Shown here: positions 5,799 to 7,942 of the stretch, piece after piece
Position numbering within the stretch: position 1 is the stretch's first letter
Layout of the letters: each line of letters starts with the position of its first letter
Assembly: GCA_007123785.1 (NCBI GenBank)
Contig: SLGL01000042.1
Location: 1 to 7,942 of the forward strand
Reading direction: 5' to 3'
DNA length: 7,942 bases
From: Balneolaceae bacterium
GTDB lineage: Bacteria; Bacteroidota; Rhodothermia; Balneolales; Balneolaceae
The notes under the pieces: generated by a model
Told to the model about the DNA's origin: nothing
Database searches by the model: none
The model's input: only the letters and a program-made list of their open reading frames with translations
Made by a program: the position numbers and the translations under genes

Positions 5799-6617
5799 CT
5801 ATCGCGCTTCTGAATATAAGATTTCGGCCTCCCGGGCTAATGCAAGAACGGCATCACGGTATAAACTGCTTGGGTTATATCGCAGAACAGCCCCTTCAAT
5901 AGTACCTGTAATATTTTTAAAGTGCGCCAGATAGTTGCCTATCGACTGGATGTTGTTATTCATATCAAAAATATCGTCACCTACAAACCATCTGTTCAGT
6001 GAATAGGGGATAAATTGGGCAAACGACATTGCCCCGGCATAACTTGATTTGAGTTCAAACACATCAATTTCGTGCCTTTCAATAAACTTCAGAAGTTCTT
6101 CAAGCTGAGCGCGGGCAAATTCAGCCCGATAGTTTTCAGTGTACATCGAAACATACACATTTAAAGGGTTGAACCGGCCGATATTTCGACCGAAATCTGA
6201 TTCAAGTCCGACAATTGAGGCGATAACATATTTAGAGATACCGTAGGTCTCCTGTGCTGACTGAAGTTCTTCTGAATAGGTGTCGATAAAATCTGGAATC
6301 CGGGCTTTTTTGTCTTCGAAATTCAGAAGTTCCTGATATTCTTCCAAAGTGGGTGTTCGCCGTTCGGCTGAATTTCTGAACCGGTCACCAATGCCATCAT
6401 AAATTTCAAAGCGTGAATCTTCAAGAAGGATTTCCAAATTAAGATTACGGCGTTCAAAATATTGTACAAGTTCTGCAAGACGCTGAGGGTCATCATGAAA
6501 GCCCGCTTCGGTATTTGTACAATCACTTTTTAGAAGATTTATATCTGGTGAGGCAGAAAAGGCGCAAAAAAATAGTGAAAGCGTAATAATGAGAGTCATA
6601 ATAGCAGATCTTATCAT
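5799..6617 (-). CDS. Lytic murein transglycosylase, MltB-like (GH103 type)
   Basis: Predicted to cleave the glycan strand of peptidoglycan between MurNAc and GlcNAc with formation of 1,6-anhydroMurNAc. The 272-residue protein starts with a signal peptide (hydrophobic residues 5-20, likely cut near FSAS|PD); the Cys at 18 is inside the hydrophobic core and is not a lipobox, so it is probably soluble in the periplasm, unlike E. coli MltB. The catalytic Glu139 is in IVGLESDFGRNIG (135-147), the classic 'GxESxFG' signature, followed by SYAGAMSFAQFIPYSLNRW (192-210), which matches 'SxAGAMGxxQFxPSS', and by DIFDMNNNIQSIGNYLAHF (215-233). The C-terminal RYNPSSLYRDAVLALA (246-261) matches the end of the family domain. 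It lacks any separate peptidoglycan-binding domain. It is first in a likely two-gene operon with the M28 peptidase. The start at 6617 is preferred to Met7 because it gives the complete basic N-terminus of the signal. Confidence 0.88.
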   Translation of the reverse strand: MIRSAIMTLIITLSLFFCAFSASPDINLLKSDCTNTEAGFHDDPQRLAELVQYFERRNLNLEILLEDSRFEIYDGIGDRFRNSAERRTPTLEEYQELLNFEDKKARIPDFIDTYSEELQSAQETYGISKYVIASIVGLESDFGRNIGRFNPLNVYVSMYTENYRAEFARAQLEELLKFIERHEIDVFELKSSYAGAMSFAQFIPYSLNRWFVGDDIFDMNNNIQSIGNYLAHFKNITGTIEGAVLRYNPSSLYRDAVLALAREAEILYSEAR

Positions 6618-6740
6618 AATAGCGGAGAAAAATTCAGATGTTTCGTTTAACTCTATGAATACAGAAAAAACTGCCTCAAATCAATTCTTATTCTCTATTT
6701 TTAAGGAATTTTTGCAAACGTTTTTAAAATAGAAACTATA

Positions 6741-6748
6741 TATTTTTG
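6741..6748 (+). promoter_or_regulatory. Candidate -7 box for the outer membrane barrel gene
   Basis: TATTTTTG fits the Bacteroidota TAnnTTTG pattern and points toward the gene starting at 6860. A TTTG at 6711-6714 is 26 bp upstream, longer than the usual 19-21 bp spacing. The 242-bp divergent spacer (6618-6859) is very AT-rich, so such a match may be chance. I see no ORF or strong hairpin in the spacer. Confidence 0.25.
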
Positions 6749-6859
6749 GACTTTTTTAACCGAGTTCAACAATTTTTTTTGAATCTGTAGAAATTGATTT
6801 CCATATTAATTGAATTCCATTTCTTTTAATCAAACTAATCACATATCAATAAAATAACT

Positions 6860-7351
6860 ATGAGAAAATTAAAGTATGCACTGATTCTATCCATTGGAGC
6901 TTTTATTTTTGCCACAGATTCGGCAGAAGCACAGCGTATATCAGCTGGAGGAGGAGTTGGGTATGGAAGCAAATCTGAAAACCTGAACTTTTCAGTAAAT
7001 GCTTACTATCGATTACCTACTCTGCCATTACGAATTGGCGGTGATGTGGGATATGCCAAACCGGATGACAATGTGAACGAGTTTGATGGTAATCTAAACG
7101 TTCATTTTATGGCAGTTGACACAGACCTGATAAGCCTTTACACGATTACCGGACTTAATGTAGTTCACACACGATTCTCTATCGGGGATGTAACGGAATC
7201 GGATACCGATACCGGAATTAATCTCGGGGCCGGAGGTGAACTTGATCTGGGTTTTGGCCGGGGTTTCGGGGAAGCCAAATATGTGATAGGCAGTGATCGT
7301 GATGAACAATGGGTGTTTGGTCTTGGTGTTAGAGTCAACATAACCAATTAA
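6860..7351 (+). CDS. Small outer membrane beta-barrel protein
   Basis: A 163-residue precursor with a clear signal peptide: MRKLK start, hydrophobic residues 7-18, cut after AEA (24|25). The mature 139 residues consist of alternating polar/non-polar stretches with many Gly and aromatic residues, as in an eight-stranded barrel: ISAGGGVGYGS, LNFSVNAYYRL, LRIGGDVGYAK, GNLNVHFMAV, ISLYTITGLNV, TGINLGAGGELDLGF, GRGFGEAKYVIG and the C-terminal WVFGLGVRVNIT. The odd/even pattern and the paired AGGELDLGFG...FGEAKY strands resemble the porin-family (OMP_b-brl) barrels seen in many Bacteroidota. The function (adhesin, small porin or structural) cannot be told. It stands alone between the divergent transglycosylase gene and a clear terminator, so it is probably a single-gene transcript. 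The acidic segment SIGDVTESDTDTG is likely an extracellular loop. Confidence 0.82.
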   Translation: MRKLKYALILSIGAFIFATDSAEAQRISAGGGVGYGSKSENLNFSVNAYYRLPTLPLRIGGDVGYAKPDDNVNEFDGNLNVHFMAVDTDLISLYTITGLNVVHTRFSIGDVTESDTDTGINLGAGGELDLGFGRGFGEAKYVIGSDRDEQWVFGLGVRVNITN

Positions 7352-7384
7352 CCTCTTAGACATTAATGAAAGTCTGCACGTAGC

Positions 7385-7447
7385 CTGAATTATTCACAAA
7401 GAATTTTTTCTTAAATTTTATTTAATAATCATTTCTGAATGATTCAG
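7385..7447. repeat. Two copies of CTGAAT-n-ATTCA palindrome after the barrel gene
   Basis: CTGAATTATTCA lies at 7385-7396 and the fully symmetric CTGAATGATTCAG at 7435-7447, 50 bp apart start to start, in the otherwise AT-rich 3' region. Each is an inverted repeat with one central base. They could be binding sites, a small hairpin pair in the mRNA tail, or chance in AT-rich DNA. Confidence 0.35.
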
Positions 7448-7452
7448 GTTAG

Positions 7453-7479
7453 ATAGCCCGGCCTAAACCGGGCTATTTT
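7453..7479 (+). terminator. Rho-independent terminator of the barrel gene
   Basis: A perfect 9-bp stem, ATAGCCCGG (7453-7461) with CCGGGCTAT (7468-7476), and a 6-nt loop (CCTAAA), are followed on the plus strand by TTT after the closing AT. It lies about 100 bp after the barrel gene stop and 10 bp before the convergent gene's stop at 7489. The opposite strand has no T-run after the stem, so termination of the minus-strand gene here would be weaker. Confidence 0.85.
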
Positions 7480-7488
7480 AACTTCTGA

Positions 7489-7942
7489 TCAACTTTCAGC
7501 AGCCTGTTTCAGATCGTGCAGCCATGATCCAAGTGTTTTTTTCAATTTGTGTGAAGGGAAAATTAAACGGCAGAAATAACCTTCCATCGATTCGGCAGTG
7601 CAGACCCTGGTTTTCCCATTATCTGTGGTATCAATCTGCCAGATGTGAATGGCCTTAACCCATAAGACCGATCCGGTCCACGCGAGCTTTTTACCCGGTT
7701 CTACCTGCCTGATTACTGACCTGATTTTTACTCCGTTGTTTTTCCAGTCAAAAGATGCCCCTTTTTTTAAGGGGCCTTCAAGTTGTGCTTCAGATACCTG
7801 GCTCATCCACATTGGCCACCGGTTAATATCTGAAAGAAGTTCCCAAACATATTCTGCCTTGGCATCGGTTTCCATTTTATAAGAAGCTTTTACAGAAGCA
7901 TTTGGATTGATTTTTCCTTCGGAAGCAAGGTGATCATTACCA
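7489..7942 (-). CDS. SRPBCC (START/Bet v1-fold) family protein, 5' end outside window
   Basis: The frame is open from the right edge to TGA at 7489-7491, giving 151 visible codons. An ATG at 7875 would give 128 residues, but the 22 upstream codons are in frame, without a stop, and encode a stretch (INPNASVKASYKM) matching the usual start of these proteins, 'INPxAPVKAxxEIxIDAPPExVW'. The true start is therefore beyond position 7942 and the ATG is internal. Further landmarks are VWELLSDINRWPMW, EGPLKKGASFDWKNNG, IRQVEPGKKLAWTGS and a C-terminal helix (HKLKKTLGSWLHDLKQAAES) that would close the hydrophobic cavity. The fold binds small hydrophobic ligands or acts in polyketide-cyclase-like chemistry; this member's ligand is unknown. 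There is no signal peptide in the visible part. Its stop lies just past the barrel-gene terminator. Confidence 0.85.
   Translation of the reverse strand, partial: GNDHLASEGKINPNASVKASYKMETDAKAEYVWELLSDINRWPMWMSQVSEAQLEGPLKKGASFDWKNNGVKIRSVIRQVEPGKKLAWTGSVLWVKAIHIWQIDTTDNGKTRVCTAESMEGYFCRLIFPSHKLKKTLGSWLHDLKQAAES

Noticed and set aside
6323..6526. Second minus-strand frame inside the transglycosylase gene
   Set aside because: Overlaps the conserved lytic transglycosylase reading frame and encodes no recognisable protein.
7094..7363. Minus-strand frames over the beta-barrel gene
   Set aside because: The plus frame has a signal peptide, beta-strand periodicity and a terminator; the minus frames have none of these.
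7649..7882. Plus-strand frame of 77 codons opposite the SRPBCC gene
   Set aside because: Antisense to conserved SRPBCC motifs; no start context or domain.

Overview
The window looks like chromosomal DNA of a Bacteroidota-type bacterium, perhaps of the Balneolales/Rhodothermota side. This rests on AT-rich intergenic DNA, genes that start without clear Shine-Dalgarno sites, Sec signal peptides and lipoboxes of Gram-negative style, a methyltransferase of the 'ISEAGxPGVADPG' form I associate with Bacteroidota, and a porin-like outer membrane barrel. The taxonomic call is inference from protein style. No rRNA, tRNA, CRISPR array, transposase or phage gene is visible.

Layout. Positions 1-137 hold the start of a secreted protein on the minus strand that runs off the left edge. 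Positions 207-725 hold two tandem minus-strand copies of a 75-residue lipoprotein that are almost identical in protein but differ at many silent sites. A 282-bp AT-rich spacer separates them from a divergent ECF-like sigma factor (1008-1580, TTG start). The sigma gene converges with a tetrapyrrole-methylase-fold SAM methyltransferase related to RsmI (1593-2306, minus). That gene diverges from the type 2 isopentenyl-diphosphate isomerase gene fni (2437-3459), which is followed in the same direction by rtcB, the RNA ligase gene (3565-4728). rtcB converges, with a 7-bp gap, on a minus-strand pair: an MltB-like lytic transglycosylase (5799-6617) followed by a membrane-anchored M28 zinc peptidase (4736-5779). 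Divergent from that pair is a small outer membrane beta-barrel gene (6860-7351) closed by a clear intrinsic terminator. The right edge holds a minus-strand SRPBCC-fold gene that continues beyond the window.

How the genes fit together. Most are housekeeping or envelope functions: isoprenoid precursor balance (fni), RNA repair (rtcB), nucleic-acid-type methylation (RsmI relative), and cell-wall and periplasmic turnover (transglycosylase plus peptidase). The least explained part is the left third: an orphan ECF-like sigma factor, with no anti-sigma gene beside it, facing a duplicated small lipoprotein under strong protein-level constraint. The second oddity is the leader of rtcB, which contains a Shine-Dalgarno site followed by an ATG-stop pair and an 11-codon micro-ORF ending 3 nt before the rtcB start. 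I see no multi-gene defence or mobile system here.
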